64,000 nt of DNA from Sulfuriflexus mobilis. Lineage in GTDB: Bacteria; Pseudomonadota; Gammaproteobacteria; AKS1. The notes beneath the pieces are model-generated. The model was not told the origin of the DNA. It searched no databases and worked only from the letters and a program-made list of their open reading frames with translations. Within the stretch, counting starts at the first letter, position 1, and each line of letters begins with the position of its first letter. Position numbers and translations under genes: made by a program. The DNA lies in contig NZ_AP018725.1 of assembly GCF_003967195.1 (NCBI RefSeq), positions 2,108,001-2,172,000 of the forward strand, given 5' to 3'. Positions 39,263-48,521 of the stretch are shown piece by piece.

Positions 39263-40549
39263 TTATACATGCCGCGGCAAGGCCTCTGCTACGGTATAAA
39301 AGGAGCCGCAGACCACGACGCGGTCGTCATCTGTGGCCTCGCCACATGCCGCATCGGCCGCCAGCCTGACACTGTCGTAGCATTGCATCGCATCTTCACT
39401 GATGCCCTGCTCACGCAGTATTTGCGTCATCTGCCGTGTAGGCGCGGCGCGCGGGATAGCCGGTGCCGCCAGGTACCAACGGTCCACCACGGCGGACAAT
39501 GCATCAACAATCTGGCCGATATCCTTGTCGGCCATGGCGCCGAAGACCAGCCGGGTGTGGCCTTTCACCGGCTGGGCCTGCAGGCTCTGCACCAGGGCGA
39601 GCGCGGCATGCGGATTATGCGCCACGTCATAAATGCAGGGCACCGCACTGGCCAATAGCTGAAAACGTCCCGGCAGGCGCACATGCTCCAGGCCCTCTTC
39701 GATATCAACACGGTCGGTAGGCATCTCGAGCAGGCACTGCAGGGTCGCCAGTACGGTCGCGGCATTGTCGAGCTGGAAACGCCCCGACAGGGCCGGTTGC
39801 GGCAGGCCGATATGCGTCAGCCGGCCATGCCCGGAATCCACCCACCAGTTCCAGGTTTCTCTGTCGACCTCGTAATCAAACTGTTTGCCGAGGCAATACA
39901 GCTCCACTTTCAGTTCCGCCGCCCGCTGTAACAGGCTTTTGGGTGGCTGACGATCACCACAGATAACCGGGATCCCCTCGCGCATAATGCCGGCCTTCTC
40001 AAAACCGATGGCCTCACGGTCATCACCCAGCCACGCCTCATGGTCCAGGGCGACACTCGTGATCACGGCAATGTCCGGGTCAACAATGTTGACGGCATCA
40101 AGGCGTCCACCAAGACCCACCTCGAGTAAGACGATATCGAGGTCGTGGCGGGTGAACAGGTCAAGGGCGGCCAGGGTCCCGAATTCAAAATAGGTCAGTG
40201 AGACATCACCACGGGCACGATTAACGCGCTCAAAGGCGCGACACAGGCTTTTATCACTCATATCAATACCGCCAACACGCACGCGCTCATTGTAGTGATG
40301 CAGGTGCGGCGAGGTATAACTGCCGACCGAGTAACCGGCATTGAGCAAAATGCTTTCAAGCATCGCTATGGTCGAGCCCTTGCCGTTGGTGCCGGCCACG
40401 GTAATAACTTGCTGTGCCGGGCGTTGCTGGCAGAGCCGCTGGTAGACAGCATTTACGCGCTCAAGACCCAGTTCGATTTCTGTCGGGTGCAGAGTTTCCA
40501 ACCAAGCCAGCCAGTCGGTAAGTGGTGTATCGGCATTAAGAGACGGCAT
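39263..40549 (-). CDS. folC: Bifunctional folylpolyglutamate synthase / dihydrofolate synthase
   Basis: 428 residues from the ATG at 40549 (MPSLNADTPLTDWLAWLETL); the frame to 40585 is longer. Mur-ligase fold with the P-loop TVAGTNGKGSTIAMLESIL, the SPHLHHYNERVRV motif and IVLLEVGLGGRLDAVNIVD. It adds glutamate to dihydropteroate and to folates. It lies between accD and the SPOR gene in the conserved gammaproteobacterial order. Confidence 0.96.
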   Translation of the reverse strand: MPSLNADTPLTDWLAWLETLHPTEIELGLERVNAVYQRLCQQRPAQQVITVAGTNGKGSTIAMLESILLNAGYSVGSYTSPHLHHYNERVRVGGIDMSDKSLCRAFERVNRARGDVSLTYFEFGTLAALDLFTRHDLDIVLLEVGLGGRLDAVNIVDPDIAVITSVALDHEAWLGDDREAIGFEKAGIMREGIPVICGDRQPPKSLLQRAAELKVELYCLGKQFDYEVDRETWNWWVDSGHGRLTHIGLPQPALSGRFQLDNAATVLATLQCLLEMPTDRVDIEEGLEHVRLPGRFQLLASAVPCIYDVAHNPHAALALVQSLQAQPVKGHTRLVFGAMADKDIGQIVDALSAVVDRWYLAAPAIPRAAPTRQMTQILREQGISEDAMQCYDSVRLAADAACGEATDDDRVVVCGSFYTVAEALPRHV

Positions 40550-40588
40550 AGATGTCGGGGCGCGCGTCAGTGTCGGGAGATACAAGCC

Positions 40589-41533
40589 TTAGGCAGGCTT
40601 GATGTTGCCGGGCAGTTCTGCCGCGGCACGTTCGATCTTTTCTTCGCTATCTTCAACAGCCTGTGTCGCCAGCACGGGCGCCGGTTGACGTGTCAGCATG
40701 GCCAATAACTGGCTGACCTTGTCGCGCATCTGGCGACGATCAACGATCATGTCGATGGCACCGTGTTCAACCAGGAACTCACTGCGCTGGAAACCTTCCG
40801 GCAGGGTTTCCCGTACGGTCTGTTCGATCACGCGTGGACCGGCAAAACCGATGAGGGCATTCGGCTCGGCCATGTTGATATCACCGAGCATGGCCAGACT
40901 GGCCGAGACGCCGCCCATGGTCGGGTCGGTCATCACAGAAATAAACGGCAGGCCACGGCGTGATAGCCTCGCCAGGGCGGCACTGGTCTTGGCCATCTGC
41001 ATGAGCGAGAACAGGGCCTCCTGCATGCGCGCGCCACCGCTGGCAGAGAAACACACCAGAGGCAGTTCTTCGGCAATACAAAACTCAGCGGCGCGGCGGA
41101 AACGCTCACCGACCACAGAGCCCATCGAGCCCCCCATGAAACGGAATTCAAATGCGCAAACGACGAGCGGGATGCCATTCACCTGGCCGTTCATGACGAT
41201 CAAGGCATCGTCTTCACCGGTGGCCTTCTGGGCACTGTTGATCCGGTCTTTGTATTTCTTGCTGTCGCGGAACTTCAGGGCATCGACCGGCCTGAGTTCA
41301 GCGCCGAGTTCAACGCGCGGCTCCGGGTCGAGGAAGGCCTCAAGGCGGCGGCGGGCACCGATACGCATGTGGTGATTGCATTTCGGGCAGACATCGAGGT
41401 TACGCTCGAGCTCGGCGCGATAGAGTACGGCGTTACAGGCGGTGCACTTCTTCCACAGACCTTCAGGCACGCTCTTGCGCGTGGTGCTGTCGGTACGGAT
41501 CTTCGAGGGCAGCAATTTTTCGAACCAGCTCAT
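40589..41533 (-). CDS. accD: Acetyl-CoA carboxylase carboxyltransferase subunit beta
   Basis: 314 residues. The N-terminal zinc ribbon is visible as [15 protein letters not shown] and [13 protein letters not shown], followed by the carboxyltransferase core ([40 protein letters not shown]). With AccA it transfers carboxyl from biotin to acetyl-CoA. The C-terminus has a short extra alanine/glutamate-rich tail. Gene order trpA-accD-folC is typical. Confidence 0.97.
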   Translation of the reverse strand: MSWFEKLLPSKIRTDSTTRKSVPEGLWKKCTACNAVLYRAELERNLDVCPKCNHHMRIGARRRLEAFLDPEPRVELGAELRPVDALKFRDSKKYKDRINSAQKATGEDDALIVMNGQVNGIPLVVCAFEFRFMGGSMGSVVGERFRRAAEFCIAEELPLVCFSASGGARMQEALFSLMQMAKTSAALARLSRRGLPFISVMTDPTMGGVSASLAMLGDINMAEPNALIGFAGPRVIEQTVRETLPEGFQRSEFLVEHGAIDMIVDRRQMRDKVSQLLAMLTRQPAPVLATQAVEDSEEKIERAAAELPGNIKPA

Positions 41534-41621
41534 AATGTTCTGTCATAATCCTGAGAAATCACCCGAACTGTAGCGGGTGATATTGATTATAGCCCCATCC
41601 AGGCAAATTGCCCAGTCGCGA

Positions 41622-42428
41622 CTAGAGGGCATCCAGCGCGCCACGGATACTGCGCAAAATCTCGCAAATCGCCGGCGAGATCGCCGCAGGCGTAAGGGCA
41701 TTGGCCTCGACCTGGTTGACCAGGGCACTGCCGACCACCACGGCATCGGCTACGGCGCCGACCGCGGCGGCCGATGCGGCATCCTTGATGCCAAAACCCA
41801 CACCCACCGGCATACCCGAATGTGTACGGATCTGCGCGACCTTTTCGGCTACGGCGGCGGTATCGAGTGTCGCCGCACCGGTCACGCCCTTCAACGAGAC
41901 ATAGTAGACAAAACCACGCGCCGCATCACAGACCTTTTGCATGCGCTCGTCGGTCGTCGTTGGCGCGATAAGAAAAATCGGGTCCAGACCGTTGGCGGTA
42001 AAGGCCGGGATCGCGACCTCGCCCTCTTCCGGCGGCAGGTCAACGGTGAGCACACCATCAACACCGGCAGCGGCGGCTTCTTTCGCAAAGGTTTCGTAGC
42101 CCATGATCTCGATCGGGTTCAGGTAACCCATGAGCACCACGGGGGTATCGCTATCGGTTTCACGGAACGCTTTAACCATGCCGATCACATCACGCAGGCT
42201 GGTGTGGTGCACCAACGCGCGTTCACTGGCCTTCTGGATCACCGGGCCATCGGCCATCGGGTCGGAGAACGGCACACCGAGTTCAATGATGTCGGCACCG
42301 GCCCTGACCATGTCGTGCATGAGCGGCACGGTCACGTTCGGGTTCGGGTCACCTGCGGTGACGTAAGGGATTAAGGCCTTGCGCCCCGAGGCCTTGAGCG
42401 CCTCAAACTTCGTTGCAATACGACTCAT
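41622..42428 (-). CDS. trpA: Tryptophan synthase alpha subunit
   Basis: 268 residues. TIM barrel with the catalytic Glu in [20 protein letters not shown], Asp in LTVDLPPEE, and the phosphate loop [20 protein letters not shown]. It cleaves indole-3-glycerol phosphate and passes indole to TrpB. It begins two bases after trpB. Confidence 0.97.
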   Translation of the reverse strand: MSRIATKFEALKASGRKALIPYVTAGDPNPNVTVPLMHDMVRAGADIIELGVPFSDPMADGPVIQKASERALVHHTSLRDVIGMVKAFRETDSDTPVVLMGYLNPIEIMGYETFAKEAAAAGVDGVLTVDLPPEEGEVAIPAFTANGLDPIFLIAPTTTDERMQKVCDAARGFVYYVSLKGVTGAATLDTAAVAEKVAQIRTHSGMPVGVGFGIKDAASAAAVGAVADAVVVGSALVNQVEANALTPAAISPAICEILRSIRGALDAL

Positions 42429-42430
42429 AA

Positions 42431-43651
42431 TTAAAACTTAATGCCTTCCCGTGCGGCGACGGTATGAATGTCCTTGTCGCCACGACCGGACAGGTTAACA
42501 ATCAGTATTTCATCCTTGCCCATGGTCGGCGCGAGCTTTTTCGCATACGCCAGGGCATGACTGGACTCAAGCGCCGGCAGGATGCCTTCGATGCGGGTCA
42601 GGTCATGGAAGGCCGCTAAAGCCTCTTCATCATCCACCGCTACGTAGTTGGCGCGACCGACATCTTTTAACCAGGCATGCTCAGGCCCCACACCCGGGTA
42701 ATCGAGACCGGCCGAGATGGAATGGGTTTCGATGATCTGGCCATCGTTGTCTTCCATCAGGTAGGTGCGGTTGCCGTGCAGCACACCCGGCTTGCCGGCA
42801 CACAGCGGCGCGGCATGGTTGCCGGTTTCGAGACCGTCACCGGCGGCCTCAACACCGTAAATCTTTACGCCGTCATCATTAAGAAACGGGTAGAACAGGC
42901 CAATCGCATTCGAGCCACCGCCGACACAGGCGACCAGCGCATCCGGCAGGCGACCGGTTTGTGCCTGGCACTGCTCGCGGGCCTCGCGACCGATAATGGC
43001 CTGGAAGTCACGCACCATCGCCGGGTACGGGTGTGGGCCGGCCACCGTACCAATAATATAAAAGGTATCGTCGACGTTGGTGACCCAGTCACGCATCGCC
43101 TCGTTGAGGGCATCTTTGAGGGTCTTCGAACCGGACTCGACGGCCACGACCTTGGCACCGAGCAGTTTCATGCGATACACATTCAGGGCCTGGCGCTCGA
43201 TATCCACGGCACCCATGTAGACCACGCACTCCATACCGAAGCGGGCGGCGACCGTGGCCGTGGCCACGCCGTGCTGGCCGGCACCGGTCTCGGCGATGAT
43301 GCGCGTCTTGCCCATGCGCCGGGCAAGCAGGGCCTGACCGATGGTGTTGTTGATCTTGTGCGCACCGGTGTGATTTAAATCTTCACGCTTTAAATAGATC
43401 TGCGCGCCACCGAGTTCACGGCTCCAGCGCTCGGCGTGGTAGAGCGGCGACGGCCGACCGACATAGTGCTGCAGGTCGTAGTCAAACTCGGCGAGAAACG
43501 CCGGGTCCTTGCTGTATTTCTCGTAGGCCGCGGTCAGCTCGTCGATGGCCTCCATCAGCGTCTCGGAGACAAAGCGGCCCCCGTACGGACCGAAGTGCCC
43601 GCGCGGGTCGGGCATGTTCATGTAATCGTTGGCGTTTGCTTCGTCGTTCAT
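42431..43651 (-). CDS. trpB: Tryptophan synthase beta subunit
   Basis: 406 residues. PLP lysine in [19 protein letters not shown], the substrate loop [20 protein letters not shown] and the phosphate-binding [15 protein letters not shown]. It condenses indole with serine. Its start overlaps the trpF stop by four bases (ATGA), so the three trp genes form one coupled unit without a trp leader. Confidence 0.97.
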   Translation of the reverse strand: MNDEANANDYMNMPDPRGHFGPYGGRFVSETLMEAIDELTAAYEKYSKDPAFLAEFDYDLQHYVGRPSPLYHAERWSRELGGAQIYLKREDLNHTGAHKINNTIGQALLARRMGKTRIIAETGAGQHGVATATVAARFGMECVVYMGAVDIERQALNVYRMKLLGAKVVAVESGSKTLKDALNEAMRDWVTNVDDTFYIIGTVAGPHPYPAMVRDFQAIIGREAREQCQAQTGRLPDALVACVGGGSNAIGLFYPFLNDDGVKIYGVEAAGDGLETGNHAAPLCAGKPGVLHGNRTYLMEDNDGQIIETHSISAGLDYPGVGPEHAWLKDVGRANYVAVDDEEALAAFHDLTRIEGILPALESSHALAYAKKLAPTMGKDEILIVNLSGRGDKDIHTVAAREGIKF

Positions 43652-44286
43652 GTCCTGTCTGCCTGTCTGACGGCCTGCATAAAGGCCGTAATTTTGTCGG
43701 CATCCTTGATGCCCTTGCTTGCCTCCACCCCGCTGCTCACATCGACGGCATAGGGTTGCACGGCGGCGATTGCCCCGGCCACATTGCCCGGGTGCAGACC
43801 GCCGGCGAGGATTATAGGCGTTTCCAGCTCGCCACGCATAGCCGGGCTGACGCGGTCCCAGTCAAAGGCCTCGCCCGTGCCACCGGCCTCGGTCGGCGAC
43901 CAGGTATCGACGAGCAGACCCCGCGCCGAGCCATAGTGGCTGGCGGCCTCGACGAGGTCGGCCTCCTCAGACATGCGAATGGCCTTTATATAAGGTGTAT
44001 CAAAGGCCTCGCACTGGGCCGGTGTCTCGCTGCCGTGAAACTGCAACAGGTCCAGCGGCACCCCGCGTAGCACATCATCGATGGAGAAGTGCTCGGCATC
44101 GACAAACAGGCCCACCGCGGTCACAAACGGCGGCAAGGCCGCGCAGATCTCTGCGGCCTGCTCGATGGTCACCGCCCGCGGGGATTTCGGGTAAAACACC
44201 AAGCCGATGGCATCCGCCCCGGCCCTGGCGGCGGCGAGTCCGTCTTGTGGACGGGTGATCCCGCAGATTTTTGTGCGTATTGGCAT
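43648..44286 (-). CDS. trpF: Phosphoribosylanthranilate isomerase
   Basis: 212 residues. TIM barrel with the start [20 protein letters not shown] (general-base Cys), [11 protein letters not shown] and the phosphate loop [29 protein letters not shown]. It catalyses the Amadori step of tryptophan synthesis. It heads trpFBA-accD. The cassette array starts about 300 bases upstream, so its promoter region borders mobile DNA. Confidence 0.96.
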   Translation of the reverse strand: MPIRTKICGITRPQDGLAAARAGADAIGLVFYPKSPRAVTIEQAAEICAALPPFVTAVGLFVDAEHFSIDDVLRGVPLDLLQFHGSETPAQCEAFDTPYIKAIRMSEEADLVEAASHYGSARGLLVDTWSPTEAGGTGEAFDWDRVSPAMRGELETPIILAGGLHPGNVAGAIAAVQPYAVDVSSGVEASKGIKDADKITAFMQAVRQADRT

Positions 44287-44589
44287 GTTTTAGACCCGAA
44301 AAGTGGTAATTCCATCGATAAGTAGCTGGAAATTGTGTATTTTAACGGAAGAACTAACGCCTGTCGCCCACTGAACAGGCGGATAAAGATGGATACAACA
44401 AGGGAGCAAGGGATGTTGCCGGTTTTTCAATCACTCTCGCGACAAAACCCCCTGCATCGGGGGCTGTCCTTTTTCGACCTTCACTTAGGACCTGTAACGG
44501 GCAACCAGGTCATTGAATGTATTCAGGCATGGATTTTTATTCATCCTAAAACGCGAGTTGTAACCCATCTTTTAGGATGACTACTTATA
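44287..44589. other. Non-coding boundary between trpF and the cassette array
   Basis: About 300 bases with no convincing gene. It holds several hairpins: GCCTGT/ACAGGC near 44360, CCCC/GGGG at 44448-44463 followed by a T-run, and a perfect inverted repeat CATCCTAAAA/TTTTAGGATG at 44541-44580. The trpF promoter must lie here on the minus strand but no clear consensus stands out. The inverted repeats could be remains of recombination sites; I see no integrase gene or attI. Confidence 0.5.
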
Positions 44590-44605
44590 GTTAGCAGGCA
44601 AAAGA

Positions 44606-45049
44606 ATGTACATGCTCGACACAACAGTCTTTAATCATATTCTTCGAGATGGAATAGAACTAGATGGATTGCCTCATGATAAGAGGTTGTTTGCGACACA
44701 TGTACAACCGAATGAAATCCAGAATACAAGTAATGATAAATTAAGGAATGAATTGCTTAATGTGTTCTCTGATGTGGCAACTGAGAAAGTACCCACATCA
44801 TCAGCAGTCTGGGATGTTTCCGAATATGGGGAGGCAGAATGGGGTTCTGAAGATGGTGTTTTTGAAGCTTTGCTATCCACACTAAATAAAATGAATAAAA
44901 ATAAGAAAAATAATAGTAGAGATATTCTAATTGCTGAAACAGCCATTAGACATAATATGACACTAGTTACTGATGATGCGGATTTATCTGCCACAGTGAA
45001 TAAACATAATGGTAGTGTAATAACGTTGCAGGAATTCATTAGTGAGTGA
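44606..45049 (+). CDS. PIN-domain protein (VapC-like), cassette 1
   Basis: 147 residues; start ATG at 44606 or, six bases later, the ATG of MLDTTVFNHI, which is the typical PIN beginning. Acidic residues expected of the PIN RNase site are present: MLDTT, QPNEIQN, SRDILIAETAI and VTDDADL. AT-rich compared with trpF. No antitoxin gene lies beside it, so it is either a solitary toxin or no longer active as one. It is bounded by the core GTTAGCA (44590) and the box TGCTAAC (45053), a complete cassette. Confidence 0.82.
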   Translation: MYMLDTTVFNHILRDGIELDGLPHDKRLFATHVQPNEIQNTSNDKLRNELLNVFSDVATEKVPTSSAVWDVSEYGEAEWGSEDGVFEALLSTLNKMNKNKKNNSRDILIAETAIRHNMTLVTDDADLSATVNKHNGSVITLQEFISE

Positions 45050-45083
45050 AATGCCTGCTAACAAATCATCTATGGACGCCTCC

Positions 45084-45342
45084 GTCAAGTAGTGAAGTAA
45101 CCTTTTTATTGTCACCACGAAGATAAAGATTGCGTTCGTCTATCCGGCCTCTTAGTGGTCTTCTTATTGAGACCGGGCCAACATGAAAAATACGCCGACG
45201 AAGGGCCATACGCTCAAGAGACTTCAAGAGCCAGATTTGTTATCGGCCTTCCTTCGTCGTGATCTTATCGGTGGTGTCATGTGTGTCACTTCACTGCGCA
45301 AACCCTGATAGGCGTAAACTGTTGTCGATGCTTTAAGGTCTG
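45084..45342 (-). ncRNA. Candidate bridge/seek RNA region of the IS1111 element
   Basis: About 260 non-coding bases between the transposase stop and the left repeat. It contains a perfect nine-base inverted pair CGACGAAGG/CCTTCGTCG around a 50-base loop (about 45200-45270) and a smaller hairpin GGTCT/AGACC (about 45172-45190). IS1111-group elements carry their guide RNA downstream of the transposase gene. The location and structure fit, but the guide loops were not assigned. Confidence 0.5.
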
Positions 45343-46380
45343 TTACTGAACCGTGTAATTCGCATCGAATTCCCGCTGATGCATCCAGGTGGCCCAGAGG
45401 ATACGCACGAGTTTATTGGCCAGGGCGACGGTGGCCTTGTTATGACCGACGCGTTGTTCCAGCTGAGCGGCCCAAAGCTGTAGCGCCGAGAGCGGTCTGT
45501 TGTCGTGTTGTAATCGCTTGATGCGTGCCATGACCGAGCGTGCCCCATGGATCAATAAGGTTCGCAGGTATTTATCGCCGCGCTTGGAGATCCGACCGAG
45601 ATAGCGATGGTCGCCGGAGCTGAATTCGCGGGGGGTGATACCGAGCCAGGCACTGAGCTGCCGGCCGTTTTTGAATTGTGCGGGGGATTGCACACTGGCG
45701 CGCATGGCGGTGGCACAGAGCAGACCAATCCCCTGGATGTGCATAAACTGCTGAATGACGACATCGTCCCTGGCCGCCTGTTTGAGTTGTTTCTCCAATT
45801 CACGGATACGTGTCTCGATGTCGGACAGCTCCTCCAATACCACCTGTACGCTCGACTGTAACAGGGCAGGCAAGGACGGCAGCACCTCGCCGGCCGTGCT
45901 GATCGCCGCGCGTGGCCCCATCGGCACGAGCACGCCGAATTCCCGCAGGATGCCGCGCAGGGCATTGATCCGCGCCACCCGTGTGGCCTTCCATTGTTCA
46001 CGGAGCCGATGCAGGCTTTGTAGGGATTGCTGGTACTCGGTTTTGACCGGCACCGGCTTGATCTCCGGGTTACGGGCGGCTTCGACGATGGCCATGGCAT
46101 CACTGCGATCGGTTTTATTACGCCGCACGTAGGGACGGACATGTTGCGCAGGTAACAACGTGACCTGGTGGCCCATCGCCTTGAGGGTACGCGCCCAATA
46201 ATGCGCGGTACCACAAGACTCCATCACCACCTGTACCGGTGGATGATTGACAAAAAAGCGGTAGAACTGGGTCCGATTTAAACGTTTTGAGCGGGTAACG
46301 TGATAGTGTTTATTAGCCAATGCTAATTGAAAGACATTTTTTGCTAAGTCGACACCAATTATTTTGCTAGACTTATCCAT
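45343..46380 (-). CDS. IS110/IS1111 family transposase (DEDD recombinase)
   Basis: 345 residues, intact. The N-terminal RuvC-like DEDD domain starts IIGVDLAKNVFQLALANKHY and includes NKTDRSDAMAIVEAAR. The C-terminal Transposase_20 domain has MHIQGIGLLCATAMRASV, WLGITPREFSSGDHRYLG and ISKRGDKYLRTLLIHGARS with the conserved serine region. It probably works with the element's own structured RNA. It is on the minus strand, opposite to the cassettes. Confidence 0.95.
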   Translation of the reverse strand: MDKSSKIIGVDLAKNVFQLALANKHYHVTRSKRLNRTQFYRFFVNHPPVQVVMESCGTAHYWARTLKAMGHQVTLLPAQHVRPYVRRNKTDRSDAMAIVEAARNPEIKPVPVKTEYQQSLQSLHRLREQWKATRVARINALRGILREFGVLVPMGPRAAISTAGEVLPSLPALLQSSVQVVLEELSDIETRIRELEKQLKQAARDDVVIQQFMHIQGIGLLCATAMRASVQSPAQFKNGRQLSAWLGITPREFSSGDHRYLGRISKRGDKYLRTLLIHGARSVMARIKRLQHDNRPLSALQLWAAQLEQRVGHNKATVALANKLVRILWATWMHQREFDANYTVQ

Positions 46381-46572
46381 GGACGTCTCCTTTTATGTAT
46401 TGTTACGTAATGGTCACATATACGTATGGCACATTGATGCCGATTAAAAAAGGGAGGCGTCCATTTCATCACTCCATCGGACAAACTTGTCTGTCACGTC
46501 TTTTGCGGAGCAAAAGCCTTGCCAGCCTACGTTCGCCGCTGAGTTCAACCGTTATAACCACAGGGAACACTG

Positions 46573-47985
46573 ATGACATATGCACTGATTGACAATGCAT
46601 CACTTACAGCCGTGCAAAGGGTCATGGGCCAGGTTGTCGTTAAAAACCCAGATACGATAAATGGTGATCTTGTAGCATTAGAAAACTTCGTTCAAGCGAT
46701 ACTTTTTTATGACGAGCTTGTTTGCATTGATAATTACAAAGAAGAGCACAAGGAAGAAAGAAAAAAAGAATTTGATTTTATAAAATTTATTTCACCAGAA
46801 GACTATCAGTTAGACAATTTCTCGGAAAAAGCCAAAGCAGAGGCTAAATTAATCCGGCCTGAAATCCGTGCAGGTGAATTCGCGGACCCAGATTTCCGAG
46901 AATTACTTGAATTACTTAAACTCAATATGGTGTGTACTTGGGATTTGCGTTCGAGCGTTTATTATTTAACACTGAAAATGCTTGGCCAACCAAATACGCC
47001 GGAATATGAGAAATATAGCGAACTGAGTTCCGCTATCTACAACGAACTTTCGGATGCTGGGGATACATTCGGCGTTTGGTCAACCGATGTTAAACTCATT
47101 GGTTCAGATGGGACAGAATACACGAAAGCTAGAATGGCTGAAGAAGCAAAATCAGCTAGCCGAGGTCATGGTGGCACAACCCGTGCCTTGGATATGTTTA
47201 TCGCATCCTTGAATTGGCTTGCTTACAAATCGATTTATTACAGCTTAGCGGCTAATTATTTAAAAGCTGATACTTTTCTACATCCTATCAGGCATGCATA
47301 TCAAATTCATTGGTTTAAAAAGACGGGCGCATTTGGTCACGATTTTACAGCAAAATTAGTAGGCTCTTTATCAAATAAGTTATCATCATCGGTAGGTGAA
47401 ATTATTGATACTGGAAGATCTACAGCTGTTTCACTAGATATCCCGATATTTTCTGCTTGGTTATCTGTTCAGTCCGGTGACGCTCGAAATATAATATCTA
47501 CAGCTCTTGAAATAAAAAATGAACAATGCTTGCAGGATGTAAGAGGGCTTTTAAAAGAAATACGAATTGGGTTTGATGAGGGTGGAATTACTCAGGCGAA
47601 CAAATCAATCCAAAAATGGGAAAAGCAGCTTAAAAAAGCAGAGCATGAATTAAGATTAAAGTACGGTATTAAAACTGATCAAGGGATTCAGGGAAGCTTC
47701 TTAATGAAAGTATATAATTCAGTTGCAGCATTAAAAGGTCTTCCGCAATTTCCAGAATTCAATTTCAAAGTCCCTTTGCCTGATTTCATTACTAATAATC
47801 AATCGGGTAATTTTTCTACTCTTTTTAAAGATGTCGCATCAGAGCTAACCTCTACAGAGAGGTTGGGTGGAGTGAGAGACTTAATGGCGGCCAATTTTGT
47901 AATTGACGATGAGCATTATGTCCCACCAAAAACAGAAGCCCCTGAATTTAGAAAATATGCTTCAGATTGGAAATTACCAATGTAG
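46573..47985 (+). CDS. Cassette 2: large protein of unknown function
   Basis: 470 residues, unusually big for an integron cassette gene. No signal peptide or clear membrane helix; charged segments KEEHKEERKKEFDF and a long amphipathic, probably helical region KWEKQLKKAEHELRLKYG near residues 350-370. I do not recognise any domain. The gene starts 21 bases after the cassette core GTTATAA and ends just before a box reading GTTATAAC. AT-rich. As a single-gene mobile cassette it may be a defence or stress protein, but nothing in the sequence proves that. Confidence 0.75.
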   Translation: MTYALIDNASLTAVQRVMGQVVVKNPDTINGDLVALENFVQAILFYDELVCIDNYKEEHKEERKKEFDFIKFISPEDYQLDNFSEKAKAEAKLIRPEIRAGEFADPDFRELLELLKLNMVCTWDLRSSVYYLTLKMLGQPNTPEYEKYSELSSAIYNELSDAGDTFGVWSTDVKLIGSDGTEYTKARMAEEAKSASRGHGGTTRALDMFIASLNWLAYKSIYYSLAANYLKADTFLHPIRHAYQIHWFKKTGAFGHDFTAKLVGSLSNKLSSSVGEIIDTGRSTAVSLDIPIFSAWLSVQSGDARNIISTALEIKNEQCLQDVRGLLKEIRIGFDEGGITQANKSIQKWEKQLKKAEHELRLKYGIKTDQGIQGSFLMKVYNSVAALKGLPQFPEFNFKVPLPDFITNNQSGNFSTLFKDVASELTSTERLGGVRDLMAANFVIDDEHYVPPKTEAPEFRKYASDWKLPM

Positions 47986-48048
47986 GTTATAACAATTGGG
48001 TTAACTAGGACGCTCCTGTCGTCGCGCCTGTTACCCAAAGCGTTACAT
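47986..48048 (+). repeat. attC site of cassette 2
   Basis: Box GTTATAAC (47986-47993), palindromic centre with GACGCTCCTGTCGTCGCGCC, then core GTTACAT (48042-48048). The centre is almost the same as in the attC at 49112, so these two cassettes share a source type. Confidence 0.82.
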
Positions 48049-48076
48049 GACTAGTAATTTAAAGGGGGGTAATATT

Positions 48077-48403
48077 ATGAAGAATAAAACACTGCTATTT
48101 ATTATGATTATCAGCACATCATTGTTTTTTACAAATGCTTTTGCTGATAAATCAAATTCAACTGAAAGCAATGCTAAAACAGAGGTGTCCGATTATGTGC
48201 CATCCGCGTCTCTCGCACCTACTGGATTTGATAATAAGGGAGGCTCTTCTAGTTGTAGTTGCCCATCGTATGTAACTACAAATATTGCAGCCCCAGCATG
48301 TACGGCAACATGTCCAAGTCCATCTGTGGCAAGTTGTCGATGCTTTGTTCGCAATGCTTACGTTCAGCCGCCCACAATAAATAATTACTGTTCATGCAGA
48401 TAA
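48077..48403 (+). CDS. Cassette 3: small exported cysteine-rich protein
   Basis: 108 residues from the ATG at 48077, which has AGGGGGG seven bases upstream. The N-terminus is a signal peptide (KNKTLLFIMIISTSLFFTNA, cut near AFA-DKS). The mature protein has a polar segment, then a C-terminal third with eight cysteines in patterns such as SCSCPS, ACTATCP, SCRC and YCSCR. This could be a disulfide-knotted secreted peptide or a metal-binding protein. I know of no named family for it. Confidence 0.72.
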   Translation: MKNKTLLFIMIISTSLFFTNAFADKSNSTESNAKTEVSDYVPSASLAPTGFDNKGGSSSCSCPSYVTTNIAAPACTATCPSPSVASCRCFVRNAYVQPPTINNYCSCR

Positions 48404-48410
48404 TAATTTC

Positions 48411-48521
48411 ATATAACAACTCACTCCAGAGTAAGTGGGGTCAGGGCACGGTTTTCTCTAATATAAGCAACAACTGTGCTCTGACTCCATTTGTTCGTGC
48501 GACTCAGGTAAAACGTTTTGC
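48411..48521 (+). repeat. attC site of cassette 3, enlarged by a palindromic insert
   Basis: Box ATATAAC (48411-48417) and core GTTTTGC (48515-48521). Between them lies the 56-base palindromic element at 48435-48490, so the site is either a long attC or a normal one into which the element inserted. Confidence 0.6.
48435..48490. repeat. Palindromic GGGGTCAGAGCAC element, copy 1
   Basis: Imperfect inverted arms (GTGGGGTCAGGGCACGG and ACTGTGCTCTGACTCCAT) around TTTTCTCTAATATAAGCAAC. It matches the copy at 50751-50806 in most positions. The GGGGTCAGAG start is common in repeats associated with Y1-type REP transposases in proteobacteria (recalled). Confidence 0.82.

Larger units (their letters stand above)
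45072..46464 (-). mobile_element. IS110-family element of the IS1111 group, inserted in an attC site
   Basis: Perfect 12-base inverted repeats ATGGACGCCTCC (45072-45083) and GGAGGCGTCCAT (46453-46464) enclose 1.39 kb with one transposase gene. IS1111-group elements have such subterminal repeats, while IS110 proper does not. The exact ends lie a few bases outside the repeats. The long non-coding part is on the 3' side of the transposase (45084-45342). Insertion in attC matches the known IS1111-attC subgroup. Confidence 0.88.
45051..46557 (+). repeat. attC site of cassette 1, split by the IS1111 element
   Basis: The left half GCCTGCTAACAAATCATC (45053-45070) starts with the box TGCTAAC. The right half runs from about 46465 to the core GTTATAA at 46551-46557 and includes the palindromic stretch CTTTTGCGGAGCAAAAG (46500-46516). 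With the IS removed the two halves make an attC of about 110 bases, in size and layout like other long attC sites. Confidence 0.75.

Noticed and set aside
44287-44345. trp leader peptide and attenuator before trpF
   Set aside because: No short frame with consecutive Trp codons and no competing hairpins near the trpF start.
44335-44580. 81-codon frame before the cassette array
   Set aside because: No ribosome-binding site, no recognisable protein, and it runs through several hairpins; treated as non-coding.
44606-45049. VapBC toxin-antitoxin pair
   Set aside because: Only the PIN protein is present; the 300 bases upstream hold no antitoxin-like gene and the attC lies directly downstream.
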